NCBI GenBank assembly: GCA_903858915.1
Contig: CAIOKL010000278.1
Coordinates: 1-38,811, forward strand
Direction: 5' to 3'
DNA from: an uncultured Alphaproteobacteria bacterium
Lineage (GTDB): Bacteria; Pseudomonadota; Alphaproteobacteria; Rickettsiales; UBA1997
Length of the DNA stretch: 38,811 nt
Shown: positions 1 through 8,233 of the stretch, one piece after another
Layout of the letters: every line of letters starts with the position of its first letter
Position numbering within the stretch: position 1 is the first letter of the stretch
Position numbers and translations under genes: made by a program
Notes under the pieces: model-generated
What the model was told of the DNA's origin: nothing
The model's database searches: none
What the model saw: the letters and a program-made list of their open reading frames with translations, nothing else

Positions 1-49
1 AGGATTGTAAGTTGCAAATTATTGTCAAAAGTAAAATAAAAAATTTCAT
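1..49 (-). CDS. Start of an exported protein, cut off by the window edge
   Basis: An ATG at 49-47 (minus) shares ATGA with the lpxB stop codon and opens a frame that stays open to base 1. The 16 visible residues (MKFFILLLTIICNLQS) have one lysine followed by a hydrophobic stretch ending in small and polar residues, as in a Sec signal peptide; a Cys at residue 12 could fit a lipobox only loosely. The 4-base overlap implies translational coupling to lpxB. Function cannot be assigned from so few residues. Confidence 0.5.
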   Translation of the reverse strand, partial: MKFFILLLTIICNLQS

Positions 50-1209
50 AATTTTAAAATCTCATTAACCGCTAAACTCATTGGATTTTTGATGTTATTT
101 AAGCCAAGAATTTCGAGCGAATTATTAGCATCGATTATTTGTTTTTGCGCGCAATCTTTATTTTCGATAAGTTCAAAAATTTTTTCGGAAATTAATTTTC
201 CATTGCAATTATCTTGAAGAAGTTCGGGAATAATTTCTTTTTTGGCAATCAAATTTAAAAGATTAGCAAATTTTATTTTAACCATTCTTTTTACGATGAA
301 ATGAGTTATAAAATTTATTTTATAAGCGATGATTAAAGGAATTCTATGTAAAGATATTTCAATGGCGTTGGTGCCTGATTTTGCAAGCGCAAAGTCACAT
401 GAATAAAAAGCTTTTTTCTTGTAATCTTGTTGTTCAATTAAGAAATATTCAACGGCAATTTTTTTAGACAATTCTTCGACAATATTTTTAGTTTTTTTGA
501 CGATTGGAATAACGATTTTTATATTAGGAATTTTGTTTTTTAAAATATTTATAGCGTCGATAAATTCTGGAAATATTCGCTTAACTTCGCCATTTCGACT
601 TCCGGGAGTTAGTAAAATTAATTTAGAATCGTGAGGAATTTTATAAAATTCACGAAACTCAGAATTGATTTCATCTTTTTTAGAAAAATCTGGGGCGTCA
701 TCAATTAAAGGATGTCCAATAAAAACACTTTTTAAGCCATATTTTTCAAAATATGGAGGCTCAAAAGGAAGAATTGTTAGAAGCAAATCGTAAAGTTGCG
801 CAATTTTTTTGGCGCGCCCCTCGCGATAAGCCCAGACTGATGGCGCGATTAAGTGAACTTTTTTAATTTTTGAAAAATCGGAAGTTTTTTTCAATTTTTT
901 TAAAACTCTAAAACAAAAATCCGGTGAATCGATGGTGATTAAAATATCCGGTTGAAAATCATGAATTTTCTCAACAACTTGATTAATTCTTTTTAATAAT
1001 TTGGGAATGTGCGGAACCACTTCTAAGAAGCCCATAACCGCTAAATCTTCAAGAGAAAAAATTGATTTAAATCCACAATTTTCCATTTGTTGACCGCCAA
1101 CTCCGCAAAATTCAATTTGTGGATTTGATATTTTTAATTCGCGCACTAACTTAGAGCCAAGAAGGTCTCCCGATGCTTCACCCGCCACAATAAAAATTTT
1201 TTTAATCAT
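46..1209 (-). CDS. lpxB: Lipid-A-disaccharide synthase
   Basis: LpxB joins UDP-2,3-diacylglucosamine to lipid X to form the lipid A disaccharide at the inner face of the cytoplasmic membrane, so this cell probably makes lipopolysaccharide. The 387-residue length is normal for the family. The protein opens with the conserved GEASGD motif right after a beta strand (IFIVAGEASGD). Further on are the family segments GVGGQQM, VMGFLEVVPH, DSPDFCFRV, LLTPGSRNGEV and the AKSGTNAIEISL region. The ATG at 1209 is chosen over an in-frame TTG at 1221 because the family normally starts just before this motif. It is transcribed divergently from asd, and its stop overlaps the next gene by ATGA. The other lipid A genes are not in the window. 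Confidence 0.95.
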   Translation of the reverse strand: MIKKIFIVAGEASGDLLGSKLVRELKISNPQIEFCGVGGQQMENCGFKSIFSLEDLAVMGFLEVVPHIPKLLKRINQVVEKIHDFQPDILITIDSPDFCFRVLKKLKKTSDFSKIKKVHLIAPSVWAYREGRAKKIAQLYDLLLTILPFEPPYFEKYGLKSVFIGHPLIDDAPDFSKKDEINSEFREFYKIPHDSKLILLTPGSRNGEVKRIFPEFIDAINILKNKIPNIKIVIPIVKKTKNIVEELSKKIAVEYFLIEQQDYKKKAFYSCDFALAKSGTNAIEISLHRIPLIIAYKINFITHFIVKRMVKIKFANLLNLIAKKEIIPELLQDNCNGKLISEKIFELIENKDCAQKQIIDANNSLEILGLNNIKNPMSLAVNEILKL

Positions 1210-1281
1210 AAACTTTGCCAAATTATTTTTTTAAATTTATTATGAATAAACTATTAGTTTTTTCAAAACTTTTTTCGTAAT

Positions 1282-1344
1282 AATTAAAATTAAAATTCAA
1301 TTTAAGAAATTAATTTTGTAAATCAAAATTAAAATTAAAAACAA
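1282..1344. repeat. AT-only direct repeat between lpxB and asd
   Basis: The string aattaaaattaaaa followed by a caattt-like tail occurs at about 1282-1304 and again at about 1327-1349, roughly 45 bases apart, in the divergent lpxB/asd spacer. It may be part of a promoter region or simply low-complexity AT sequence; no convincing -35/-10 pair was found with it. Confidence 0.3.
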
Positions 1345-1371
1345 TTTAAAACCTCAATATTTTTAAAATTT

Positions 1372-2385
1372 ATGACTAGAAAAATTGCAGTTGTGGGCGC
1401 CACGGGAAATGTTGGACGCGAAATTCTAAATCTTCTTCATGAAAGAAAATTTCCCGCTGATGAAATCGTTGCTTTGGCTTCGCAAAATTCCGTCGGTAGA
1501 AAAGTTTCTTACGGCAATAAAACTTTAATCGTGCAAGCGCTTGATACTTATGATTTTAAAGGCACTTCGATTGCGCTTTTTTCTCCGGGTGGAAAAGTGT
1601 CGGCGATTCATGCGCCAAGAGCTGGCAAGGCTGGTTGCGTTGTCATCGACAATACTTCGCATTTTCGTATGGACGAAGATGTGCCGTTGATTGTTCCGGA
1701 GGTCAATCCTGAAGCGATTGCGGGCTATAAAAAAAGTAATATTATTGCCAACCCAAATTGCTCAACGATTCAAATGGTTGTTGCGCTAAAACCTCTTCAC
1801 GACATTGCAAAAATTAAAAGAATTGTTGTGGCAACTTATCAAGCGGTTTCGGGCGCGGGTAAGGAAGCGATGGACGAACTTTATAATTCGACAAAAAAAG
1901 TTTACGAAAACCAAAATGTCGAGCCTTCTAAATTCAGTCGCCGTATCGCTTTTAATGTGATTCCGCAAATCGATGTTTTTATGGAAGATGGCGTTTCAAA
2001 AGAAGAGTGGAAAATGAAAGTCGAAACTAAAAAAATTCTTGATCCAAATATTGAAGTTGAGGCGACTTGCGTTCGCGTGCCAGTGTTTAATGCGCATTCC
2101 GAGGCTGTTAATGTCGAGTTTGAAAGCGAAATTACTCCCGAACAAGCTCGTGAAGCCCTTGAAGAAACTGACGGCGTTATCGTAATTGATAATCCTCAAG
2201 AAATGAAATTTGTAACTCCGATTGAAGCTTCCGCAAAAGATCCAGTTTTTGTATCGAGAATTCGTAAAGATTCTTCGGTTAAACACGGTCTTTCTTTGTG
2301 GGTTGTGGCGGATAATTTGAAAAAAGGTGCGGCGCTTAATGCAGTGCAAATTGCTGAAATTTTAGTTGAGAAATACGGGTTGTAA
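1372..2385 (+). CDS. asd: Aspartate-semialdehyde dehydrogenase
   Basis: Asd reduces aspartyl-4-phosphate to aspartate semialdehyde with NADPH, the branch point to lysine/diaminopimelate, threonine and methionine. Diaminopimelate is also needed for the peptidoglycan built by the Mur enzymes in this window. The 337-residue length is typical. The N-terminal NADP-binding loop GATGNVGREIL lies at residues 9-19. The catalytic cysteine is Cys130 in the motif ANPNCSTIQM, and GAGKEAMDEL with the following region forms part of the substrate domain. It stands alone on the plus strand, with divergent lpxB upstream and convergent argB downstream. No clear Shine-Dalgarno sequence precedes the ATG. Confidence 0.95.
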   Translation: MTRKIAVVGATGNVGREILNLLHERKFPADEIVALASQNSVGRKVSYGNKTLIVQALDTYDFKGTSIALFSPGGKVSAIHAPRAGKAGCVVIDNTSHFRMDEDVPLIVPEVNPEAIAGYKKSNIIANPNCSTIQMVVALKPLHDIAKIKRIVVATYQAVSGAGKEAMDELYNSTKKVYENQNVEPSKFSRRIAFNVIPQIDVFMEDGVSKEEWKMKVETKKILDPNIEVEATCVRVPVFNAHSEAVNVEFESEITPEQAREALEETDGVIVIDNPQEMKFVTPIEASAKDPVFVSRIRKDSSVKHGLSLWVVADNLKKGAALNAVQIAEILVEKYGL

Positions 2386-2535
2386 ATAACTGGTTTCTAA
2401 TTTTAAAATTCATTGTTGGCGAGGTTATTTACTCGCAATTGCGGGGAGTTTGTCAAAATAAAATCAATCGCTAATGGACGAAATTATTTCGCCCGAAGCA
2501 ATTGTTGGTTTTATCAAAATTTGCGTAGAGATTAT

Positions 2536-3501
2536 TTATATAATCATCGTTCCCGCGCCACTTTCAGTGAAGATTTCCATTAATAAAATATTGTCAACAC
2601 CGCCATTGAGAATATGCGCATGCCCTACTCCGGCTTCAATAGCACTGATACAAGTTTCAATTTTTGGAATCATTCCGCCAGTTATAACGCCGTCAGCAAT
2701 CATTTGTTTGGCGGTGGCAACATTCAAATGACTTACTAATTCGCCATTCGGAAGCATTACGCCGTCAATATCGGAAAGAATAATTAATTTTGAGGCATTA
2801 ATTGCCGATGCGATTGCTCCGGCAACGGTATCAGCGTTGATGTTATAAGTTTCGCCATTATCGCCAATTCCGATTGGGGCGATGACGGGAATTATATCGG
2901 AATCTTCGAAAATACTTAAGAAATCTGGATCGACTTGATAAGGCTCGCCAACGAAACCGAGATTAAGAATTTTTTCAATATTTGAGTTTGGATCTTTTTT
3001 AACTTTGGTGGCTTTTTTAGCGCGAATTAAATTGCCGTCTTTGCCACAAATTCCGATGGCTTTACCTGAGGCCAAATTAATTTCTTTCACAATCATTTTG
3101 TTAATTGAGCCAGCTAAAACCATTTCAACGATATCAACGGTTTCAGCATCTGTAACCCTTAATCCGTCAATAAAAGTTGATTTTATGTTGAGTTTTTCGA
3201 GCATTTTGCCGATTTGCGGACCACCGCCATGAACAACGATTGGATTGATTCCAACTTGTTTAAGTAAAACTATATTTTTCGCAAAATTTTTTAAATTATT
3301 TTCGCCACCCATTACCGCTCCGCCAAACTTAATAACAAAAGTTTCGCCAGAAAATTTGCGCATGTAAGGCAAGGCTTCGCAAAGAACCTCGGCTTTTTTG
3401 ATCCATTCTTGTTGACTACTTTCTTTTTGCAAACTTATTTTTTCAATAGGTGTTATTTCGCAAGATTTATTTTTATCATTAATATTTATAATGTTTGTCA
3501 T
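2536..3501 (-). CDS. argB: Acetylglutamate kinase
   Basis: ArgB phosphorylates N-acetyl-L-glutamate in the second step of arginine/ornithine synthesis. It belongs to the amino-acid kinase family, shown by FVIKFGGAVMG (phosphate-binding lysine and glycines), VVHGGGPQIGKML and the later NADTVAGAIA and LSDIDGVM segments. The protein has 321 residues; about 25 lie before the usual family start, and an internal start cannot be excluded. It is the last gene of the minus-strand run, 53 bases after bioD, the widest gap in that run, so it could have its own promoter. No other arg genes are in the window. A short hairpin at 2419-2436 lies beyond its 3' end but has no T-run. Confidence 0.93.
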   Translation of the reverse strand: MTNIININDKNKSCEITPIEKISLQKESSQQEWIKKAEVLCEALPYMRKFSGETFVIKFGGAVMGGENNLKNFAKNIVLLKQVGINPIVVHGGGPQIGKMLEKLNIKSTFIDGLRVTDAETVDIVEMVLAGSINKMIVKEINLASGKAIGICGKDGNLIRAKKATKVKKDPNSNIEKILNLGFVGEPYQVDPDFLSIFEDSDIIPVIAPIGIGDNGETYNINADTVAGAIASAINASKLIILSDIDGVMLPNGELVSHLNVATAKQMIADGVITGGMIPKIETCISAIEAGVGHAHILNGGVDNILLMEIFTESGAGTMII

Positions 3502-3554
3502 TTTTTAAATAATTCAATTAATTTTTACTAAGTAAAAAACATTTAATTGTTCAA

Positions 3555-4175
3555 TCAAGAATTTTTTATAAAATCTTTCATGGGAACAATTTCATAATCG
3601 CAAAAATTATTTAAACAATCAATAAATTTTAAAGTTTTTATTGGCATTAATTGATGCTCATTAACGATTATTTTAGAAATTTTTAGATTTTTATTTTTTA
3701 TAGCTTCCAAACAACAAAGAGTGTGACTTATTGAACCTAAGTAATTTGAGGTAACTAATAAAATTGGTAATTTTAATTCTTTAGCCAAATCTAAAAAAGT
3801 AAAATGATTATTAATCGGCGTCATTACTCCGCCAGCGCCTTCTATCAATAATGTTTGTTGATTTTTTTGAGAATTTTTAATATTTTTTACGCAAAAATCT
3901 ATAATTTCTTTTTTGGAAATATTGCTTACAAAATTTGGGGAAAGAGCTTTTTTAAAACGCCAAGGAGAAATTTTATCAAGATTTATGTTATTTATTTTGA
4001 TATTTTGCGCCATTAAAATTTTAGCGCTATCAGAATTATTATCATTGGTAAAGCCTGTTATTATTGGCTTAATGGCATTATATTTGGAATTTTTTTTGCA
4101 TAAATTTTCGACAAGAAAAGTTTTACCGATATCGGTCCCGACCGCTAAAACTATATAAGATTTTTCGTTGAGCAT
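3555..4175 (-). CDS. bioD: Dethiobiotin synthetase
   Basis: BioD closes the ureido ring of dethiobiotin from 7,8-diaminopelargonate, CO2 and ATP, the penultimate step of biotin synthesis. The 206-residue protein starts with a P-loop of the form AVGTDIGKTF. It aligns position by position with the family GTDTxVGKT motif, but the first glycine is alanine, as seen in some epsilonproteobacterial BioD proteins. The second signature is IEGAGGVMTPI near residue 110, followed by DLAKELKLPILLVTSNYLGSI. Its ATG overlaps the gspF stop by one base (TAATG), which points to coupled translation. No other bio gene is in the window. The sequence is diverged from well-studied BioD, so the function is likely rather than certain. 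Confidence 0.85.
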   Translation of the reverse strand: MLNEKSYIVLAVGTDIGKTFLVENLCKKNSKYNAIKPIITGFTNDNNSDSAKILMAQNIKINNINLDKISPWRFKKALSPNFVSNISKKEIIDFCVKNIKNSQKNQQTLLIEGAGGVMTPINNHFTFLDLAKELKLPILLVTSNYLGSISHTLCCLEAIKNKNLKISKIIVNEHQLMPIKTLKFIDCLNNFCDYEIVPMKDFIKNS

Positions 4176-5371
4176 TATTGTAAATTAGAGAATGTGCTAT
4201 AAATCGGACCGAACACCGCCACCGCAATCCACGCGATCATTCCACCCATGATGATTGTGATTGTAGGTTGAATTAAGGATACAATCCTTTCGATTGAGTC
4301 ATTGATTTCTTTGTCATAGAAATATTTGATATTTCTTAAAGAGCCTTCCATGTTACCACTTTCCTCACCGACTTTAAACATTCTAACTACGAGGTTGGGG
4401 AAGAATTTGGTGGCGGAGATTGATCCTGAAAGAGATTGGCCGTCGGAAACTTGTTGGCGTACAAATGAGAGGGCGCCTTTGATGGCTTTATTTTTTAAAG
4501 TAACGCTTGAAGAATCAAGGCATTCAAGCACTCCCAGACCACTTTTGAAAGTCATCGAGAAAAATTGGCAAAATTTTGCGGATTCAATTTTAGTAATAAT
4601 CGGTCCAAAAACTGGAATTTTAAGTTTAATGTAATCGATTTTTACGCTAAGTTTTGGAAATCTTCCAAGAATTTTCATTACGGCCCAAATCGATGGCGGA
4701 GTTGAGACTATGAGGAACCAATAGGTTTGAACGAAATTCGAAAAAGCGATTAATGCAACGGTAAGAAATGGTAAACCAATACTTTGCGCCGCCAAGAATC
4801 CGGTAACTTTTGGAACTACCACCGCGGTCATGATTCCAAGCACTGTAAACATCAAAATTATACCGAATAAAGGACCCATTATGGCCTTACGAGTTTTTCG
4901 ACGAATTTCAATATTCCATTTAATATCTTCAATAATATTTAAAAAAGAATTTGATAAATTACCAGTTTTTTCACCCATTGAAATCAAGCCAATGTAGGTC
5001 GCTTTGAATATTTCGGGGCGCTTTGCAAGACTTTCAGAAAATAAATTGCCATTTTTAATTGATTCGTAAAGCTCTTGCATCAAGTTTTTAATTTTTGATG
5101 AATCCGCCGTTTCTTTTAAATCTTGTATGGAGTCAATGATTGATACGCCTGCTCTATCCAGCTGTTCAAGGTGAATAAAAATTGTAACTAATTCTGAGCT
5201 TTTTAATCCTCCAAAAAATGCAGAGGCGCGCTTTTTATCTTCGCGATAAGAGACTAATTCCATTTCGCTCGATTTCAATAAGGACATCAACTCAGATGGG
5301 TTATCGGCGGCAATTTTGCCACTAACATATTTTCCATCTTGATTGATTGCTTTATATTTAAAATTAGCCAT
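4175..5371 (-). CDS. gspF: Type II secretion / type IV pilus inner-membrane platform protein (GspF/PilC family)
   Basis: Proteins of this family form the inner-membrane platform that couples the assembly ATPase to pseudopilus or pilus growth. The 398 residues match the family length. The N-terminal segment MANFKYKAINQDGKYVSGKI is characteristic. Two T2SSF domains follow (about residues 65-190 and 265-390), each with the family signature (MGEKTGNLSNSF and KVGEESGNMEGSL). Membrane segments are seen near 165-190, 200-225 and 370-390. It lies 3 bases after def and overlaps bioD by one base. No other secretion or pilus component is in the window, so whether it serves a type II system or a pilus cannot be told. 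Confidence 0.88.
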   Translation of the reverse strand: MANFKYKAINQDGKYVSGKIAADNPSELMSLLKSSEMELVSYREDKKRASAFFGGLKSSELVTIFIHLEQLDRAGVSIIDSIQDLKETADSSKIKNLMQELYESIKNGNLFSESLAKRPEIFKATYIGLISMGEKTGNLSNSFLNIIEDIKWNIEIRRKTRKAIMGPLFGIILMFTVLGIMTAVVVPKVTGFLAAQSIGLPFLTVALIAFSNFVQTYWFLIVSTPPSIWAVMKILGRFPKLSVKIDYIKLKIPVFGPIITKIESAKFCQFFSMTFKSGLGVLECLDSSSVTLKNKAIKGALSFVRQQVSDGQSLSGSISATKFFPNLVVRMFKVGEESGNMEGSLRNIKYFYDKEINDSIERIVSLIQPTITIIMGGMIAWIAVAVFGPIYSTFSNLQ

Positions 5372-5374
5372 TTT

Positions 5375-5926
5375 TTATTTTATTTTTTTCATTCTTTTTA
5401 AAATCATCTCGCGTTTTAAAGGAGAGATTTTATCAACAAAAGTAATGCCGTTTAGGTGATCGATTTCATGTTGAATACAAGTCGCAGAAATCCCATCAAA
5501 GTTTTTTACTTGCTTTTCGCCATTGAAGTCAAGATATTTTAATTTAATCGATTCAGGACGAGTCACTTCGGCTCGCGCACCTGGAAATGACAGGCAACCC
5601 TCGTTAAAAACCGAGCCTTTGCTAGAAAATTCAATAATTTCAGGATTAACAAAATATTGCGGATTGGCATTTTTAATGTGAATTCCCGAGCAATCGCCAT
5701 GATGGTGATGATGATCGTTATCGTCCGATTCATAATCGATATACATCACTAAAACTCTTTTTAAAACCCCCACTTGAACACTCGCCAAGCCAATCCCATT
5801 CTCGCTATACATGGTATTTAACATGGCTTTCATAAATTCGCGTAATTCATCATCAACCGCCAAAACTGGTTTAGAAATTTTTTTAAGAAGCGGGTCTGGC
5901 GCGAGAATTAGGGGTAATATTTTCAT
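5375..5926 (-). CDS. def: Peptide deformylase with a histidine-rich insertion
   Basis: Def removes the formyl group from the initiator methionine of new proteins. All three metal-site motifs are present: GIGLASVQVG (Gln51), EGCLSFPG (Cys111) and QHEIDHLNG (His153, Glu154, His157). The start is set at the ATG at 5926, two bases after the purN stop, giving 183 residues that open MKILPLILAPDPLL as the family does; an ORF from 5953 would add nine residues inside purN. Unusually, residues about 67-83 hold an acidic, histidine-rich insertion with five consecutive histidines (72-76) between the first motif and the strand leading to the second. It may bind metal or simply be a flexible loop. The usual partner fmt is not adjacent; the neighbour purN is a related formyltransferase fold. 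Confidence 0.93.
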   Translation of the reverse strand: MKILPLILAPDPLLKKISKPVLAVDDELREFMKAMLNTMYSENGIGLASVQVGVLKRVLVMYIDYESDDNDHHHHHGDCSGIHIKNANPQYFVNPEIIEFSSKGSVFNEGCLSFPGARAEVTRPESIKLKYLDFNGEKQVKNFDGISATCIQHEIDHLNGITFVDKISPLKREMILKRMKKIK

Positions 5927-5928
5927 AA

Positions 5929-6528
5929 TTAATTTTCTAAAATTTTTGTACAAACTTTTTTTAAAGTTAGTGGATAAATTTCATGCTCTTTAGCTAAAAT
6001 TTTTTGAGATAAAATATCTTTGTTGTCATCTTTATCGATATCGACTTGAGACTGCATAATTATTGGTCCCGCATCCATTTCATGAGAAACAAAATGCGTG
6101 GTACAACCAGAAATTTTAGCGCCAGCTTTTAAGGCATCTTCCACAGCGTTGGCACCTTTGAAATCGGGAAGTAATGATGGATGAATATTAATAATTTTAT
6201 TATGCCATTTATCTACGAACCACTCAGAGAGAAGGCGCATGAAGCCCGCCAAGCAAATTATTTCAACATTATATTTAATAATTTCTTGATGCAGAGCTTT
6301 GTCAAATTCTTCGCGAGAATTTGGATAATTACTAAAATTTTTATGATCTAAAATGAAAGTTTTAATTGATTTTGATTTGGCGTATTCTAACCCTAAAGCG
6401 TTGTGGTTGTTTGAACCGACTATTACAATTTCAGCTGGAAAATCTGAATTTTCGCAAGCGTCAATTAATTTTTGCATATTCGATCCGCGTCCCGAAATTA
6501 AAATGGCGACCTTTACTTTGTTTTGCAT
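5929..6528 (-). CDS. purN: Phosphoribosylglycinamide formyltransferase
   Basis: PurN transfers a formyl group from 10-formyl-tetrahydrofolate to GAR, the third step of purine synthesis. The 199-residue protein has the N-terminal phosphoribosyl-binding loop ISGRGSNMQ. It carries the catalytic set Asn114 and His116 in INIHPSLLP and Asp152 in HEMDAGPII. It sits 2 bases from purQ upstream and 2 bases from def downstream, inside the purC-S-Q-N block. PurN rather than the formate-dependent PurT is used here. Confidence 0.95.
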   Translation of the reverse strand: MQNKVKVAILISGRGSNMQKLIDACENSDFPAEIVIVGSNNHNALGLEYAKSKSIKTFILDHKNFSNYPNSREEFDKALHQEIIKYNVEIICLAGFMRLLSEWFVDKWHNKIINIHPSLLPDFKGANAVEDALKAGAKISGCTTHFVSHEMDAGPIIMQSQVDIDKDDNKDILSQKILAKEHEIYPLTLKKVCTKILEN

Positions 6529-6530
6529 AA

Positions 6531-7217
6531 TTAAAACAAACTTTTCAATGATTCAAACATTAAATTGCCATCATTTGAACCAGTATTTTTGTCAACGGCC
6601 CGTTCAGGGTGAGGCATCATGCCCAAAATATTTCTCGATTCATTAAAGACGCCGGCGATATTGAAAATTGAGCCATTCGGGTTTGAATCGTCGGAAACAT
6701 TACCATTTTCATCGACATAACGAAAAGCCACCAAGCCTTTATCTTCAATGTTTTTAATGGTATTTGGCTCGGCGAAATAATTGCCGTCCATATGCGCGAT
6801 AGGAATTTTAATTATTTGACGATTTTTATATTTTTTAGTGAAATCCGAATCATTATTTTCAACCCGCAAATTGACTTCGCGACAAATAAATTTCATTTTT
6901 TTGTTTCGCATCAAAACTCCCGGCAATAAATTGCTTTCGGTTAAGATTTGAAAACCGTTACAAATGCCCAAAACTCTAACGCCTTTTTGCGATAATCTTC
7001 TGACTTCTTGCATTATCGGAGAAATGCTTGCCATGGCGCCACTGCGAAGGTAATCGCCAAAAGAAAATCCTCCAGGAACGACGATTAAATCTAGGTCATT
7101 GTCGAGAGAAGTTTCGGTGTGCCAAAGGCGCTGAACTTTGCTACTTAATTTTTGTAAAGCGATGACGGCGTCGCGATCGCAATTCGAACCGGGAAAAGTT
7201 ATAACGGCAGATTTCAT
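6531..7217 (-). CDS. purQ: FGAM synthase glutaminase subunit PurQ
   Basis: PurQ releases ammonia from glutamine for the PurL subunit in the fourth step of purine synthesis. The 228-residue class I amidotransferase shows the nucleophile Cys86 in GICNGFQIL and the His203/Glu205 pair in MPHPERAV. The N-terminus (AVITFPGSNCDRD) and FSFGDYLRSGAMA are PurQ hallmarks. It lies 16 bases after purS and 2 bases before purN. It needs a PurL partner; the only purL in the window is half length and lies about 11.7 kb away. Confidence 0.96.
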   Translation of the reverse strand: MKSAVITFPGSNCDRDAVIALQKLSSKVQRLWHTETSLDNDLDLIVVPGGFSFGDYLRSGAMASISPIMQEVRRLSQKGVRVLGICNGFQILTESNLLPGVLMRNKKMKFICREVNLRVENNDSDFTKKYKNRQIIKIPIAHMDGNYFAEPNTIKNIEDKGLVAFRYVDENGNVSDDSNPNGSIFNIAGVFNESRNILGMMPHPERAVDKNTGSNDGNLMFESLKSLF

Positions 7218-7233
7218 TATTTAAAAATTTAAA

Positions 7234-7482
7234 TTAATTTTTTAAGATTTGATATGAATAATCTTCGATAATTTTATTAACCAATAATTTATCGCAAATA
7301 TCATCAACGATAATTTTAATTTTTTCTTGATCAGTCTCGTTGATTTCAATATCGACAAACTTTCCTTGACGAACATTGGAAATTTGGGAGTAACCAAGAT
7401 TTTTATTCAAAGAGGCTTCAATGGCTTTTCCTTGAGTGTCTAAAACGGCTTTTTTGAGCGCAATATTAATTCTGATTTGCAT
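7234..7482 (-). CDS. purS: FGAM synthase small subunit PurS
   Basis: PurS is the small structural subunit that bridges PurL and PurQ and supports ammonia channelling. The 82-residue length and the opening IRINIALKKAVLDTQGKAIE, with LGY and VRQGKFVDIEI further on, match the family. It lies between purC (3 bases) and purQ (16 bases), the usual order where FGAM synthase is the three-part form. Its presence predicts a short-type PurL rather than the fused 1300-residue enzyme. Confidence 0.95.
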   Translation of the reverse strand: MQIRINIALKKAVLDTQGKAIEASLNKNLGYSQISNVRQGKFVDIEINETDQEKIKIIVDDICDKLLVNKIIEDYSYQILKN

Positions 7483-7485
7483 AAT

Positions 7486-8208
7486 TTAAAAATTAATTTT
7501 TAATCGATTAGCAACCTCTTGATAGGCTTCAACTAGACCGCCTAAATCACGACGAAAACGGTCTTTGTCAAGTTTTTCAGAGGTATTTTCGTCCCATAAT
7601 CTACAACTATCGGGACTAATTTCGTCTGCCAATAAAATTTGATTTTTATTGTTCACATCAAAACCAAATTCAATTTTAAAATCAACTAATTTAATTTGAA
7701 TATCTTTAAATATTTTTTGGAGAATATTGTTGATTTTTAAAGAGTAATCCTTGATTTCTTGAAGTTGATTTTTGTTGATAATTTTTAAAACATTGATGGC
7801 ATGATCATCGTTGATTAAAGGGTCGCCGAGGGCGTCATCTTTGTAGCAAATTTCAAAAATTGGCGCTAATAATTCGCGACCTTCTTCGATGCCAAGTCTT
7901 TTAGCCATTGAGCCGGCGGAGATGTTGCGAATTATAACTTCGAGCGGAATAATTTTGACTTTTTTAATCAATTGCTCTCTTTTATCGAGCCTTTTAACGA
8001 AATGCGTTGGAATGTTTTCTTCGGCGAGTTTCAACATTATGAATTCGGAAATAACATTATTTAAAACGCCCTTCCCTTCAATCACGGCCTTTTTTTGAGC
8101 GTTAAAAGCGGTGGCGTCATCTTTAAAATATTGTACTAAAAAATTTGTATCTTCAGTTGAATAAAGAATCTTGGCCTTGCCTTCGTATATTTTATCAATT
8201 TTTTGCAT
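7486..8208 (-). CDS. purC: SAICAR synthetase
   Basis: PurC joins aspartate to CAIR using ATP. From the ATG at 8208 the protein has 240 residues, the normal bacterial length, and opens IDKIYEGKAKILY, the family N-terminus. An in-frame start at 8283 would add 25 basic, atypical residues that run into hemF, so it is rejected. The signature region ADEISPDSCRLWD is near residue 195, and IPLEVIIRNISAGS is also present. It lies 25 bases after hemF and 3 bases before purS. Confidence 0.95.
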   Translation of the reverse strand: MQKIDKIYEGKAKILYSTEDTNFLVQYFKDDATAFNAQKKAVIEGKGVLNNVISEFIMLKLAEENIPTHFVKRLDKREQLIKKVKIIPLEVIIRNISAGSMAKRLGIEEGRELLAPIFEICYKDDALGDPLINDDHAINVLKIINKNQLQEIKDYSLKINNILQKIFKDIQIKLVDFKIEFGFDVNNKNQILLADEISPDSCRLWDENTSEKLDKDRFRRDLGGLVEAYQEVANRLKINF

Positions 8209-8233
8209 TTTATTTATAAAAAAATTTTTAAAT

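Noticed and set aside
2419..2436. Terminator hairpin between asd and argB
   Set aside because: The stem is only 5 bp with an 8-base loop and no T-run follows on either strand.
2474..2731. A plus-strand frame between asd and argB
   Set aside because: Most of it lies antisense over argB, with no family features or separate support.
4110..4160. BioD P-loop apparently two residues short
   Set aside because: Re-alignment showed normal length (AVGTDIGKT against GTDTxVGKT); only the first glycine is replaced.
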